Positions 35,424-44,672 of a stretch of DNA of 64,000 nt are shown piece by piece. This stretch comes from Alkalihalophilus pseudofirmus (GTDB lineage Bacteria > Bacillota > Bacilli > Bacillales > Bacillaceae_D). The stretch's first letter is position 1; the number at the start of each line of letters is the position of its first letter. The translations under genes and the position numbers were made by a program. The stretch covers positions 3,018,001 to 3,082,000 of the forward strand of contig NZ_CP117835.1 in assembly GCF_029094545.1 (NCBI RefSeq), given 5' to 3'. The notes below the pieces were generated by a model, which had not been told where the DNA came from, did no database searches, and was given only the letters and a program-made list of their open reading frames with translations.

Positions 35424-38303
35424 TTAAAGCCCCTCCTTTTGATCTTCTGTCACTCGACAGACAGATTTGTAGGGACAATAAGACGAACAATCGAGCGGTC
35501 TTACTGAAAATTCCGTATGCGTGCCCTTCCATAAGGAATGCACTTTGTTTCTTAATTCGTAGACTTCCATAAATTCATCCCCTCCAAGATCATCCTCTTT
35601 GTTTTTGCAAGAGTGATGAACAAGGAATTTAGAGCTTTTTCCAATTTGATCTGAACGCCAAATACCATTCCCTGCACGCTTCTCCGGCTCTCGCAGTGAA
35701 ATATACGAGGCACCGTGAGCACGAAGGGCAGCATCAGTTGTGCTTAATTGTTCTTTTAGCGCTCTAGCATACAGCGGCAATTGAAGCTTTAGCCCGCTTC
35801 GCACTTCCTCTTCAAGCTTCACATGTGCAAACCCTGTTTTATAGTCATAAATCGTGAACCCTTCCTGATCAAGATCAACACGATCAACTTTACCTGTCAA
35901 ATGAAGCGTTGTACCTTCATTTAATTCAAGTTCTAAACGAAGGGATGTTTCAAGCGAATGAATCTTCATTTCACTAAGATGTGGATTGTCCCAAAAATGT
36001 TTTCGCTCTGCCTGCCACCACCTGTTGATCTTCCGCCACCACTTTTCTTTCTCAAGAAGTAAATCAAGCCTGGAGATCTCAAAGGCGGTTGATTCAATTT
36101 GCTCCCATAACTCTTCAAATTTCTCTTTCAAAAGAACTGGAACCTCACTTTTTATTTCCTCTGTACACTCGCCAAACCGAACCCCAATCAAATTGAGCTC
36201 TTTGTAAATTGACTCAATCAACGTATGAATCATCTGGCCGATATCGATGGGAGAGATCCGTTCTTGAATACTTTGTCCTTCCCTTACCTGAAGCACCCTC
36301 TCTAATCCATGTTTGAATGGACATCTGGCGTAACTTTCAAGCTCTGTAATTGATACAGTATTCTTCATAAGGGAATCTTGATGAGCTTCTTCTAGCTTCT
36401 CCTCGCCCTCACTTAAGTACTGATGCCTTTCTGAAAGTTGTACGAGTTCAGCGGCCGGTTCTAAAACCTTCATGCCAAGCCCCATATGATAGGCGGTCTT
36501 TTCTATTTGGTCTTCTTTTGAAAAGCTTATTGAATGCTTCATTCTAGCTTCAAACGTGCACTCTCTTCCATCCTTTTGCAGCCATTGTTCGATAAACGGG
36601 GAAGGAAGATGCGAGTGATTGGGGTCAAGCCCTTTTGTGTACGTACATACTATCGATTTCGCTGCAAGCAGTAATTGCCCAAAATAAGCTTGCTGCTTGT
36701 GTCTAAAATGCTCTTGCGTCGGGAGTGCTCCTTCAACAGGAAGATTATATAAATCTTTTTCATGAACATATCCGCCAAGCTGATGAACAGCAGGAAAGGC
36801 TCCTTCATTCATTCCAATGACATACATTTTCTTTCCTTCGAATAGTCCAATATCACGCCATGTATGAACTTGAATACCCCTTCTTGAGCCTCTGGCTGTA
36901 AACAACTCTGTTCTTTTTGCAAGCTCTAATACCCAATCAGCAAATACATCAAGTGTCATATGAAGATCAGTTAAATGTTTTGCTTCGAGCTTTTCGGCAT
37001 AATCACTCACTAATTCAGTCAGTCGTTCGATGGTCTTAAGTTCATATACGATGTCTTTTAATTCACTTGTTCTAGTTTCCTGACCTTGCCTCTGTCTCCA
37101 TTTCCCATCTAATCCAAGGTGGGTAACAGCTTGACTCAGCTGTTTTAAATAATGGTAGAAGCTTGAGGACTTTCGCCAATTGAACTCTTTAATCCTTTGA
37201 TAGAGTTCTCTTGATTCTTGATGAATGATGTCACCTGTAGCTAGGAATGCTTCTTTCCCCTTTACATAATCTATTCCTTTTAAGCCATGAAGACTAAAGA
37301 TTTGATCGATTAATGGCAATAGCTCAAAACGATTAGTTTTAGAATAATCCCAGGTAAGCAGCTTATGAATAAATTGAAAGGATATGGAGAAATCAAGTGA
37401 TTTTTTTATCGGCACACTTAAAGGAACCTCATATTGTTCGGCATAATATCGAAGCATAGAAGCTCCATCTTTTTCATCTACCATGATAATACCTGTTTCC
37501 TCATACGAAAGTGACGACATTCTAATCTCTTCTAAAACAGCACGTATCTCTTCATTTTTCGTGCTTGCAGCGATCACATCAACATCCTCTGCTGTTTCAG
37601 CGGGAAGATCTGTTTCAGCATGCATCCGAAACCCTAACGCTGTTAATTCGTTTAGCGTTTGTTGAATGATGGCAAACGTAAGGTCCATCGGGAGATAGAT
37701 CGTAACCGGTATTCCAGCCGACACAAGCGCTTTTAGCAGAATAAATTGCAGCGGACCAAAATCAATGAAGCCATCAATATATACGCTGGCTACACGTGGC
37801 TTTTGATTGTCCAGAAGCTCTATTGCTCTTAATACGGTATTCTCAGGGTCGTACATTTTTTGGTTATGAACCGTTTGCTCTTCATATTGCTTAAAGAGCG
37901 GCATAAACTCTTCTAGAGACCGAGGAGCATCTTCTAACTCCAGCCCTAGACGTTTGATTTGTCCATACGTATCAGCAAGTCCACGGACCTTGCTTTGATT
38001 TTGATTAAATGAACGGTATCTTTCATCTGTTTTCATCATATTTTGGAAAAATAACGCTCGTTCATGTTCATCGAGGTAAATAGGCTCCCCTTCTGCCTCA
38101 TTAACAATAAACGCCGCCAGATCATCAAATGTCGTATAGCGAACACCAGGCTGTCTTTTCCTAGCTTCTTTAAGCCAGCTCCCTGATGGCAAGAGATAGA
38201 ATACCGAACCTTTCTCCTCCTGCTGTTTCGCACAAGCTTCTTTTAAACGGTCAATCTTAGCAACATCTTTAAAAGACGTTTGTTTAATTAGTAGCACGTT
38301 CAC
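35424..38303 (-). CDS. Divergent AddB-like PD-(D/E)XK nuclease subunit
   Basis: Protein of 959 residues, about 200 shorter than typical AddB. The N-terminal region (MNVLLIKQTSFKDVAKIDRLKEA) lacks the Walker A motif GRSGSGKT found in canonical AddB. The C-terminal nuclease domain keeps the elements of AddB: one cysteine in SYARCPFKHGLERVL, three in CSSYCPYKSVC (the four-cysteine iron-sulfur staple), and FTIYDYKTG. It should clamp DNA and cut one strand with the AddA-like partner. It starts with GTG 38303 (or GTG 38297), directly after the acetyltransferase stop. The functional difference from canonical AddB is not known. Confidence 0.85.
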   Translation of the reverse strand: MNVLLIKQTSFKDVAKIDRLKEACAKQQEEKGSVFYLLPSGSWLKEARKRQPGVRYTTFDDLAAFIVNEAEGEPIYLDEHERALFFQNMMKTDERYRSFNQNQSKVRGLADTYGQIKRLGLELEDAPRSLEEFMPLFKQYEEQTVHNQKMYDPENTVLRAIELLDNQKPRVASVYIDGFIDFGPLQFILLKALVSAGIPVTIYLPMDLTFAIIQQTLNELTALGFRMHAETDLPAETAEDVDVIAASTKNEEIRAVLEEIRMSSLSYEETGIIMVDEKDGASMLRYYAEQYEVPLSVPIKKSLDFSISFQFIHKLLTWDYSKTNRFELLPLIDQIFSLHGLKGIDYVKGKEAFLATGDIIHQESRELYQRIKEFNWRKSSSFYHYLKQLSQAVTHLGLDGKWRQRQGQETRTSELKDIVYELKTIERLTELVSDYAEKLEAKHLTDLHMTLDVFADWVLELAKRTELFTARGSRRGIQVHTWRDIGLFEGKKMYVIGMNEGAFPAVHQLGGYVHEKDLYNLPVEGALPTQEHFRHKQQAYFGQLLLAAKSIVCTYTKGLDPNHSHLPSPFIEQWLQKDGRECTFEARMKHSISFSKEDQIEKTAYHMGLGMKVLEPAAELVQLSERHQYLSEGEEKLEEAHQDSLMKNTVSITELESYARCPFKHGLERVLQVREGQSIQERISPIDIGQMIHTLIESIYKELNLIGVRFGECTEEIKSEVPVLLKEKFEELWEQIESTAFEISRLDLLLEKEKWWRKINRWWQAERKHFWDNPHLSEMKIHSLETSLRLELELNEGTTLHLTGKVDRVDLDQEGFTIYDYKTGFAHVKLEEEVRSGLKLQLPLYARALKEQLSTTDAALRAHGASYISLREPEKRAGNGIWRSDQIGKSSKFLVHHSCKNKEDDLGGDEFMEVYELRNKVHSLWKGTHTEFSVRPLDCSSYCPYKSVCRVTEDQKEGL

Positions 38304-38304
38304 T

Positions 38305-38766
38305 TCACTCCTCTCTATGGCCGACAGATCGAATCATATCAATATGTGGAATACCGTCTTCATCATATACGTCAGAGATCGAATGAAAACCGAACGACTG
38401 ATAAAAGCGATGCAGGTACTCTTGAGCTTGTATTTTAATATTAGCGCCCTCTGCAAGCTGTTCTAAGCGAGTGATCGATTGCATCAGCAGCTCTTTTCCA
38501 TATCCAAAAGAACGCGCATCCCGGCGTATAATTACTCTCCCGATTGAAGCTTCTTCGCCGTAGGAATCACCGGGCTTAAACAAACGACTGTATGCTGTAA
38601 GACGGCCATCTACGTAGCCTAATAAGTGAAGCGCAGCTTGATCTTTATTATCAAGCTCTTTATAGGGGCAATTTTGTTCTACAACAAATACATCAATTCG
38701 TAATTGAACCAGTTCATATAGTTCATTAATTGTCAGCTCATTAAATGTCTTTAACATCCATTCCAT
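38305..38766 (-). CDS. GNAT-family N-acetyltransferase (ElaA-like)
   Basis: Acetyltransferase of 153 residues with the GNAT core: RLFKPGDS, SIGRVIIRRDARSFGYGKELL (acetyl-CoA-binding loop Q/RxxGxG/A in the form RSFGYGKE) and FYQSFGFHSI. The N-terminal LVQLRIDVFVVEQNCPYKELD is the ElaA signature. The substrate is unknown. It is the first gene of an operon with the AddB-like and AddA-like genes, one base between its stop and the AddB-like start. ATG 38766 has AGGAGTG 6 bases upstream. The operon position may be chance or functional. Confidence 0.85.
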   Translation of the reverse strand: MEWMLKTFNELTINELYELVQLRIDVFVVEQNCPYKELDNKDQAALHLLGYVDGRLTAYSRLFKPGDSYGEEASIGRVIIRRDARSFGYGKELLMQSITRLEQLAEGANIKIQAQEYLHRFYQSFGFHSISDVYDEDGIPHIDMIRSVGHREE

Positions 38767-38889
38767 ACGTAACACTCCTGCCTGTATACAATCCTTTTAA
38801 CAGTTTACCATTCATCCTGTTGATCCTGTAGTCTCAGGCAGGTATTTACGTGGTAGAATAATAGAAAAAATGGGTTAAGGAGGGAATCT

Positions 38890-39288
38890 ATGAAGTTTTA
38901 TGTTGCTTCAAGTTTCAGTAATAGCGCAGCCGTTCAGCATGTTAGTGAACAGTTAAGAAAGGAAGGTTTCATTCATACATATGATTGGACGAAAAACGGC
39001 CGCGCCAAAACAAAAGAGGACCTAATCGCGATTGGCCAGCATGAAAGAGATGGTGTGAGAGAGGCAGACCTTGTCATTGTTTTGCTGCCAGGAGGAAAAG
39101 GAACTCATATTGAACTTGGCATGGCAATCAGCCTAGAAAAGCGCATCTATCTCTATTCTCCAGATAATCAAATAAATGATTTAGAGATTACGAGCACCTT
39201 CTATCATCTGCCAGAGGTAACTCAATGCATTGGGAGCATTAATCAGTTGATCGATCAGGTTGTTGCTGATCAAAAGTCCTATCATTAA
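38890..39288 (+). CDS. Nucleoside 2-deoxyribosyltransferase-like protein
   Basis: Soluble protein of 132 residues. MKFYVASSFSN at the start and ADLVIVLLPGGKGTHIELGMAI near residue 60 match the nucleoside 2-deoxyribosyltransferase fold, where the glutamate of HIELG is the catalytic nucleophile. The family swaps bases on deoxynucleosides or hydrolyses nucleotides; the exact reaction here is unknown. GTTAAGGAGGG lies 5-6 bases before the ATG. It is a single gene ending at a bidirectional terminator. Confidence 0.75.
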   Translation: MKFYVASSFSNSAAVQHVSEQLRKEGFIHTYDWTKNGRAKTKEDLIAIGQHERDGVREADLVIVLLPGGKGTHIELGMAISLEKRIYLYSPDNQINDLEITSTFYHLPEVTQCIGSINQLIDQVVADQKSYH

Positions 39289-39298
39289 TTTGCACATC

Positions 39299-39336
39299 AA
39301 AAAACACACAGTCTGAGCTGACTGTGTGTTTTTTTG
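39299..39336. terminator. Bidirectional terminator after the deoxyribosyltransferase-like gene
   Basis: AAAAACACACAGTC / GACTGTGTGTTTTT, 6-base loop, T tract on both strands. Confidence 0.9.
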
Positions 39337-39337
39337 A

Positions 39338-39700
39338 TTAAAATGAAATAACTCCATACCCAAGAAGGACAACTAATACAAGGGTAATAATTAGAATCGC
39401 CCAGTACATTGTCGCTTGTGAACCAAGTGTTCCCTTCTTTGTGCGAACAAGGATCATTTCCATTGCATAAATTAAGAAAAAGGCAAGTGCTCCCTTCACT
39501 ACATACATAAGCGGGAAACCTAAATTGATCAGCATGCCGATTCCTGTAACAAGCATAATAATATAGAACAAACGTAGAACCATATGTACGATTTTTGCAC
39601 CTTTTGCTTTACCTGATTTCATTAAGAAATAACAGATAAAAAACAGTATAACTAAAATGGCCCAAGAACCGATATGAGATTGATAAAGCGCAGTATACAT
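39338..39700 (-). CDS. yisL: YisL-family (DUF1516) membrane protein
   Basis: Integral membrane protein of 120 residues with four predicted helices. The segments SGKAKGAKIVHMVLRLFYIIMLVTG and MEMILVRTKKG are the recognised YisL features, and the length equals that of the Bacillus subtilis protein. Function unknown. ATG 39700 has GAGGTG 6 bases upstream; ATG at 39727 is not supported. It is a single gene. Confidence 0.88.
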   Translation of the reverse strand: MYTALYQSHIGSWAILVILFFICYFLMKSGKAKGAKIVHMVLRLFYIIMLVTGIGMLINLGFPLMYVVKGALAFFLIYAMEMILVRTKKGTLGSQATMYWAILIITLVLVVLLGYGVISF

Positions 39701-39823
39701 CCTATTCACCTCTTTTCCTTCCATCACTCGTTCCCATTATAATCTAAAAAAGAAAGAATGAAAAAGAATTCCTCATAAAACTAAAGAATGTTTGCTGAAT
39801 TGCCATAAGATGACCGAAAACCC

Positions 39824-39852
39824 AAAGGAGAGAGCTCATCACTCTCTCCTCC
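39824..39852 (-). terminator. Possible terminator of rocD-rocF
   Basis: GGAGAGAG / CTCTCTCC stem with a 7-base loop just after the rocF stop; the following T tract is interrupted (TTTGGGTTTT). Confidence 0.6.
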
Positions 39853-39857
39853 TTCCT

Positions 39858-40757
39858 TTATAGAAGCTTCTCACCGAATAATGAACCCATTAAGGCAACG
39901 GCCACTTCTGCTGTTTTATTACGCTCATCTAAAATGGGATTTACTTCTACGAATTCAGTAGACGTCAAAATGCCAGCCTCAGCAAGCATTTCCATTGCAA
40001 GGTGACTTTCTCTGTACGAAATACCGCCAAGTACAGGTGTACCCACACCAGGGGCATCGTTTGGATCAAGCCCGTCTAAATCGAGGCTTAAATGAACACC
40101 GTCCGTATTCGTCTTCACATACTCGATGGCCTCTTCCATAACTCTTGTCATACCGATTCGGTCAATTTCATGCATTGTAAAAATCTTAATCCCTTTTTCT
40201 TTAATTAATTCCTTCTCCCCCTCATCTAATGAACGGGCGCCGATAATAACAATATGCTCAGGCTTAATTTTAGGAGCAAACCCTCCAATAGAAGTAAGAG
40301 ACTCATCACCCAATCCTAAACTTACCGCAAGGGGCATGCCGTGGATGTTGCCAGAAGGAGAGGTTTCACTCGTATTTAAATCTCCATGAGCATCATACCA
40401 GATCACGCCCAGATTTTTGCGCTCTTTTGTCACTCCTGCAAGTGTACCGATGGCAATACTATGGTCACCGCCTAAAACAAGAGGATAATACCCTTCCTCT
40501 TCGATCGCTTCTACCTTCATACGTAAAAGGTCATTTGCTTTTATTACTTGGGATAGGTTTTTAAGTCCAGGGGAGACTTCTTCTTCTGTTCTTCGCTCAA
40601 TGGTAATATCACCAAAGTCTTTCACTTCATGCCCTAAAGCTTCAAGTCTTGAAATGAGCCCTGCATATCGTATCGCACTTGGTCCCATATCAACCCCACG
40701 TCGGTTTTGTCCTAAATCCATAGGTACTCCAATGACACCAATTTTTAAATGCTGCAT
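39858..40757 (-). CDS. rocF: Arginase RocF
   Basis: Manganese enzyme of 299 residues that hydrolyses arginine to ornithine and urea. The metal-binding motifs GGDHSIAIG, WYDAHGDLNT and SLDLDGLDP are intact, and GVDMGPSAIRYAG is the typical N-terminus. It is second in the rocD-rocF operon, 79 bases after rocD. Unlike in Bacillus subtilis there is no rocE permease between them. Expression should follow the sigma-54/RocR promoter upstream of rocD. AAGGGGC lies 7 bases before the ATG. Confidence 0.95.
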   Translation of the reverse strand: MQHLKIGVIGVPMDLGQNRRGVDMGPSAIRYAGLISRLEALGHEVKDFGDITIERRTEEEVSPGLKNLSQVIKANDLLRMKVEAIEEEGYYPLVLGGDHSIAIGTLAGVTKERKNLGVIWYDAHGDLNTSETSPSGNIHGMPLAVSLGLGDESLTSIGGFAPKIKPEHIVIIGARSLDEGEKELIKEKGIKIFTMHEIDRIGMTRVMEEAIEYVKTNTDGVHLSLDLDGLDPNDAPGVGTPVLGGISYRESHLAMEMLAEAGILTSTEFVEVNPILDERNKTAEVAVALMGSLFGEKLL

Positions 40758-40836
40758 AAAAAACGCCCCTTTTTCCTATTTTCCTAGTATGTATGTAGAA
40801 GCAGAGTGAATGTATCACCCTGCTTTTAGCCTGAAC

Positions 40837-42027
40837 TTATGCAAATACTTGCTTAATCTTAGATAAAGCAAACTCTAAATCTTCTTCTGAAATAATAAGC
40901 GGCGGTGCAAGACGAATCACGTTCTCATGTGTCTCTTTGCATAATAATCCAAGTTCTTTCAGCTTCTCACAATACTCACGAGCAGGGACATGAAGTTCGA
41001 TTCCAATAAATAACCCTCGGCCGCGAATTTCTTTTATATCAGCATGAGGAATTTTACGAAGTTCCTCCATCACATACTCTCCAAGGTCATGAGAACGTTT
41101 CACAAGATTTTCTTCTTCGATTACTTCTAGCGCTGCAATAGAAACGGCACAAGCAAGGGGATTTCCGCCAAATGTTGATCCATGTGAGCCTGGCTCAAAT
41201 ACACCTAATACATCACGATTTGCACACACGACAGAGATAGGCATTACTCCGCCGCCTAGTGCTTTTCCTAAAATATACATATCAGGCTCTACTTCTTCCC
41301 AGTCACATGCAAATAGTTTACCAGAACGAGCTAGACCTGATTGTATTTCATCTGCAATAAATAATACATTTTGTTCCGTACAAATCTTGCGCACTTCTTT
41401 TAAGAAGCCATCTGGAGGAATGATAATTCCTGCTTCTCCTTGAATCGGCTCAACTAAGAAAGCAGCCGTATTTGGTGTGATCGCTTCTCTTAAAGCATTC
41501 GCATCACCATAAGGAATAATTTTAATTCCTGGCAGCATCGGACCGAATCCACGCTTGTAAGCATCACTTGAAGATAGCGAAACAGCTGTCATTGTACGGC
41601 CATGGAAGTTGTTTTCACAAACAATTATTTCTGCTTGGTTATCTGCCACACCTTTCACATCATAAGCCCAGCGGCGTGCTGTTTTCACAGCTGTCTCAAC
41701 AGCCTCGGCCCCAGTATTCATCGGAAGGACCATCTCTTTATTCGTAAGGCTCGCTACTTTCTCATAAAAAGGAGCTAATTGATCATTGTGAAATGCACGT
41801 GAAGTTAATGTAATACGGTCCGCTTGATCCTTCAGTGCTTGAATGATCTTCGGATGGCGATGTCCTTGATTTACCGCAGAATAGGCACTAAGCATATCGA
41901 TATAACGATTACCTTCTGGATCTTCTACCCAAACTCCTTCTGCTTTTGAAATAACGATCGGAAGCGGGTGATAATTTTTCGCCCCAAATTGCTCTGTTTT
42001 TTCAATAATAGTTAATGTTTTTGTCAT
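40837..42027 (-). CDS. rocD: Ornithine aminotransferase RocD
   Basis: PLP enzyme of 396 residues that converts ornithine and 2-oxoglutarate to glutamate semialdehyde (pyrroline-5-carboxylate) and glutamate. Motifs [33 protein letters not shown] and the PLP lysine in ILGKALGGG are present. ATG 42027 is chosen, 9 bases after GAGAGGAG; ATG 42036 lies too close. A sigma-54 promoter and RocR-type sites lie upstream. It is operonic with rocF and divergent from rocR. Confidence 0.95.
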   Translation of the reverse strand: MTKTLTIIEKTEQFGAKNYHPLPIVISKAEGVWVEDPEGNRYIDMLSAYSAVNQGHRHPKIIQALKDQADRITLTSRAFHNDQLAPFYEKVASLTNKEMVLPMNTGAEAVETAVKTARRWAYDVKGVADNQAEIIVCENNFHGRTMTAVSLSSSDAYKRGFGPMLPGIKIIPYGDANALREAITPNTAAFLVEPIQGEAGIIIPPDGFLKEVRKICTEQNVLFIADEIQSGLARSGKLFACDWEEVEPDMYILGKALGGGVMPISVVCANRDVLGVFEPGSHGSTFGGNPLACAVSIAALEVIEEENLVKRSHDLGEYVMEELRKIPHADIKEIRGRGLFIGIELHVPAREYCEKLKELGLLCKETHENVIRLAPPLIISEEDLEFALSKIKQVFA

Positions 42028-42074
42028 GATACACATCTCCTCTCAAAATTTCGCAATGTCTCTATAAAACTAAA

Positions 42075-42090
42075 TGCAAGATTAATGCCA
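42075..42090 (-). promoter_or_regulatory. Sigma-54 promoter of rocD-rocF
   Basis: Minus strand TGGCAT-N5-TTGCA, the -24/-12 consensus for sigma-L, about 50 bases upstream of rocD. Confidence 0.9.
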
Positions 42091-42143
42091 ATATCGTAAA
42101 GGTGATAGTAAGGGGGTATCTCCTCATTCCACAGCTAAACAGG

Positions 42144-42190
42144 TGCAAACAATACTAAAAAGTTTGCGCTTTTCTGCAAATTTTTTTGCA
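42144..42190. promoter_or_regulatory. RocR activator sites upstream of rocD
   Basis: TGCAAATTTTTTTGCA at 42175-42190 matches the RocR upstream site (TGCAAAAN...TTTTGCA), about 95 bp from the sigma-54 promoter. A weaker inverted repeat TGCAAAC...GTTTGCG lies at 42144-42168. Confidence 0.75.
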
Positions 42191-42214
42191 CTTTTGTCCT
42201 GCCTTTCATATACT
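42186..42214 (+). promoter_or_regulatory. Sigma-A promoter of rocR
   Basis: TTGCAC, 17-bp spacer, TATACT. The -35 overlaps the end of the RocR site TGCAAATTTTTTTGCA, so RocR bound there would block its own promoter. Confidence 0.7.
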
Positions 42215-42232
42215 TACAGTAGGAGGTGCCAT

Positions 42233-43657
42233 ATGAACCGTGTTAGTCCAAAACAACTAGAGCAAACTGTAGACATTCTTACACAAGTGTTAGATACCAT
42301 TGATGTCGGTGTTCATATCGTTAATTCTCATGGGGAAACCATTATGTACAATAAGAAAATGACAGAAATTGAGTCTATGCCCCCGCATGAGGTATTACAT
42401 AAAAATTTATTAGATGTGTTTCTCTTTAAAGAAGAGCAAACCAGCACGCTCCTGCAAGCATTACATAAAGGTCAGCATTCCTATAATATTAAGCAGCAAT
42501 ATTACAATAATAAAGGGTTTCCAATAACCGCTGTGAATGACACTCACCCTCTTAAAGATAAGGACGGGGAGATCATTGGTGCGTTTGAGTTATCAAAAGA
42601 TATCACCCGTCTAGAAGTATTAATGAAAGATCAATTGCACAAATCCGATCAAACCCGCTATACGTTCTCTAAGATTATCGGCCAGAGTGAAGCAATCTCA
42701 CAAATCATTCACGAAGCAAAGCGTGCGACGCGGACGAGTTCTTCTGTTCTGTTAACTGGCGAGACCGGCACTGGCAAAGAAATTTTTGCTCAAAGCATCC
42801 ATAATGGCAGTGAACGGGCTGGAGGTCCGTTTATTTCTCAAAACTGCGCAGCCCTTCCTGATAATCTTATTGAAGGTATTTTATTCGGTACAAAGAAAGG
42901 TGCTTTTACAGGAGCCGTTGAACACCCTGGCTTATTTGAGCAAGCAGAAGGTGGAACCCTTCTTTTAGATGAAATCAATTCATTAAACCTGCCTCTGCAG
43001 GCAAAGTTATTACGAGCAATTCAAGAGAAAACCATTAGACGGGTTGGCGATACGAAAGATACTCCGGTTGATGTGCGGATCATCTCCACGATGAATGAAG
43101 ATCCATTTGAAGCCGTATCAAACGGCCGCCTCAGAAAAGACCTGTTTTACAGGCTCGGTGTCGTCTCCTTGTACATCCCGCCGCTTAAAGATCGATACGG
43201 GGATATCCCCTTACTGGTCGAACATTTTTTAGCGAAATTTAATAAACGATTTCAAATGCAGGTTGATTGGATTTCAGCAGATGTTCTTGAATTATTTGAG
43301 CAGTATGAATGGCCTGGCAACGTACGTGAATTAGAGCATGTGATTGAATCAGCCATGAACATTATGTCAACAGAGCGTCAAATGGAGCTTTATCATTTGC
43401 CTATGCATATTAGAAGAAGGTTCACCGCACAAACAGATCCCACAGAAGGTAAAGCCGAGCATGTGAGTGAACCTAAGGAAACATTCTTACACAAGCCGCT
43501 TAAAGAACATCTTGCCGAAGTAGAAAATTACTATATTAAACAGGCTTTAACGGTGCATAAAGGCAACATCTCCCAAGCAGCTAAAGCGCTTGGAATCAGC
43601 CGCCAAAACCTTCAGTACCGATTAAAGAAAATGACGTTATCTGAAGAGGATTTATAA
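42233..43657 (+). CDS. rocR: Sigma-54-dependent arginine-catabolism activator RocR
   Basis: Activator of 474 residues: N-terminal PAS domain (about 12-125; MYNKKMTEIESMPPHEVL), AAA+ domain with Walker A GETGTGKE, GAFTGA (sigma-54 contact), Walker B GGTLLLDEI, and a C-terminal Fis-type HTH (GNISQAAKALGISRQNLQYRLKK). In Bacillus, RocR responds to ornithine/citrulline and activates roc operons. Flanking sigma-54 promoters with upstream sites at rocD and rocA support this. ATG 42233 follows AGGAGGTG; an in-frame upstream ATG at 42143 has no ribosome binding site and would overlap the promoter. It diverges from rocD. Confidence 0.93.
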   Translation: MNRVSPKQLEQTVDILTQVLDTIDVGVHIVNSHGETIMYNKKMTEIESMPPHEVLHKNLLDVFLFKEEQTSTLLQALHKGQHSYNIKQQYYNNKGFPITAVNDTHPLKDKDGEIIGAFELSKDITRLEVLMKDQLHKSDQTRYTFSKIIGQSEAISQIIHEAKRATRTSSSVLLTGETGTGKEIFAQSIHNGSERAGGPFISQNCAALPDNLIEGILFGTKKGAFTGAVEHPGLFEQAEGGTLLLDEINSLNLPLQAKLLRAIQEKTIRRVGDTKDTPVDVRIISTMNEDPFEAVSNGRLRKDLFYRLGVVSLYIPPLKDRYGDIPLLVEHFLAKFNKRFQMQVDWISADVLELFEQYEWPGNVRELEHVIESAMNIMSTERQMELYHLPMHIRRRFTAQTDPTEGKAEHVSEPKETFLHKPLKEHLAEVENYYIKQALTVHKGNISQAAKALGISRQNLQYRLKKMTLSEEDL

Positions 43658-43661
43658 ATAC

Positions 43662-43692
43662 TAGAGCGACTATTCGATAGTCGCTCTTTATT
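43662..43692. terminator. Bidirectional terminator between rocR and putB
   Basis: GAGCGACTAT / ATAGTCGCTC with a TCG loop, flanked by A and T runs; it reaches the putB stop. Confidence 0.9.
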
Positions 43693-44596
43693 TAGATAAT
43701 AGACCTCGTAAGACGAAGCTGACGTTCTGCGGTCTTTCTGCCAGACGTCTCATGTAATAGCCATACCAATCCGTCCCATAAGGAACATAAACACGCATCG
43801 TATATCCTTCTTTTGCAATCGTCTCCTGCAGTTCTTTTCTGAACCCGTAGAGCATCTGGAATTCAAATTGCGTCTTAGGGATCCCCTCTTCTGCACAAAA
43901 CGTTTTCACCTTATCAATAATCATATGGTCATGAGTTGCGATTGCTGTATAACTGCCGCTAAGCAAGTGCTGCTTAATGATTGCTAGGTAGTTGTCATCA
44001 ATCTCTTTTTTGTCTTGAATAGCAATTTGACTAGGTTCTTTGTAAGCTCCTTTTACAAGCCTTAAGTTCACACCTTGAAGATCAGTGACATCTTGGCTTG
44101 CACGGTATAGATAGGCTTGAATGACCGTTCCTACTGAATGTGGAAATTCTTCGCGCAGCTCGTTTAATAAATCAAGCGTTTGCTGACAATGAGCAGAATC
44201 TTCCATATCAATACGAACAAAATTTCCTAGCTCCTCTGCCTTCCCTACGATTTTTCTCATATTCTGATAGCAAAGCTCTCGCTCTACATCAAGACCTAGC
44301 TGAGTGAGCTTTAATGATAAATTGCATTTCACGCCCGTCTCTGAAATCGCTTTCAAAGTTTGCAAACAATAATCTGCAGATTCTAATGCTTCCTCACGTG
44401 TTGTAATAAATTCACCTACATGGTCGACTGTTGCTACGAGCCCTTTATCATTAAGTTCTCTCACTGCAATCATTGCATCATTAATTGTTACCCCCGCGAT
44501 AACCTGCTTTGCCCCCATCTTAAGTCCCCAACGCTTAGCTCCACGGTTTAGCACTTTATTTTTTGACAAATACAGAAACATGGGTTTAAGTACCAT
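43688..44596 (-). CDS. putB: Proline dehydrogenase
   Basis: FAD-dependent enzyme of 302 residues that oxidises proline to pyrroline-5-carboxylate. It is of the short monofunctional Bacillus type (PutB/FadM). Key motifs: LRLVKGAYKEP, ATHDHMIID, FEFQMLYGFR and the substrate-binding YMRRLAERP. ATG 44596 begins MVLKPMFLYLSKNK, matching the family N-terminus; GGAG is about 11 bases upstream. It follows rocA, the next enzyme of the pathway, by about 76 bases containing a small hairpin. Confidence 0.93.
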   Translation of the reverse strand: MVLKPMFLYLSKNKVLNRGAKRWGLKMGAKQVIAGVTINDAMIAVRELNDKGLVATVDHVGEFITTREEALESADYCLQTLKAISETGVKCNLSLKLTQLGLDVERELCYQNMRKIVGKAEELGNFVRIDMEDSAHCQQTLDLLNELREEFPHSVGTVIQAYLYRASQDVTDLQGVNLRLVKGAYKEPSQIAIQDKKEIDDNYLAIIKQHLLSGSYTAIATHDHMIIDKVKTFCAEEGIPKTQFEFQMLYGFRKELQETIAKEGYTMRVYVPYGTDWYGYYMRRLAERPQNVSFVLRGLLSK

Positions 44597-44636
44597 GCTA
44601 ACCACATCTCCATTCTTCATATTCATAAGGTAGGAG

Positions 44637-44657
44637 GCACGGCAAAGCCTGCCGTGC
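44637..44657 (-). promoter_or_regulatory. Intergenic hairpin between rocA and putB
   Basis: GCACGGCA / TGCCGTGC perfect 8-bp stem with a 5-base loop, without a T tract. It is more likely an mRNA processing or stability element than a terminator. Confidence 0.5.
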
Positions 44658-44672
44658 ACTCACTGTATCATT

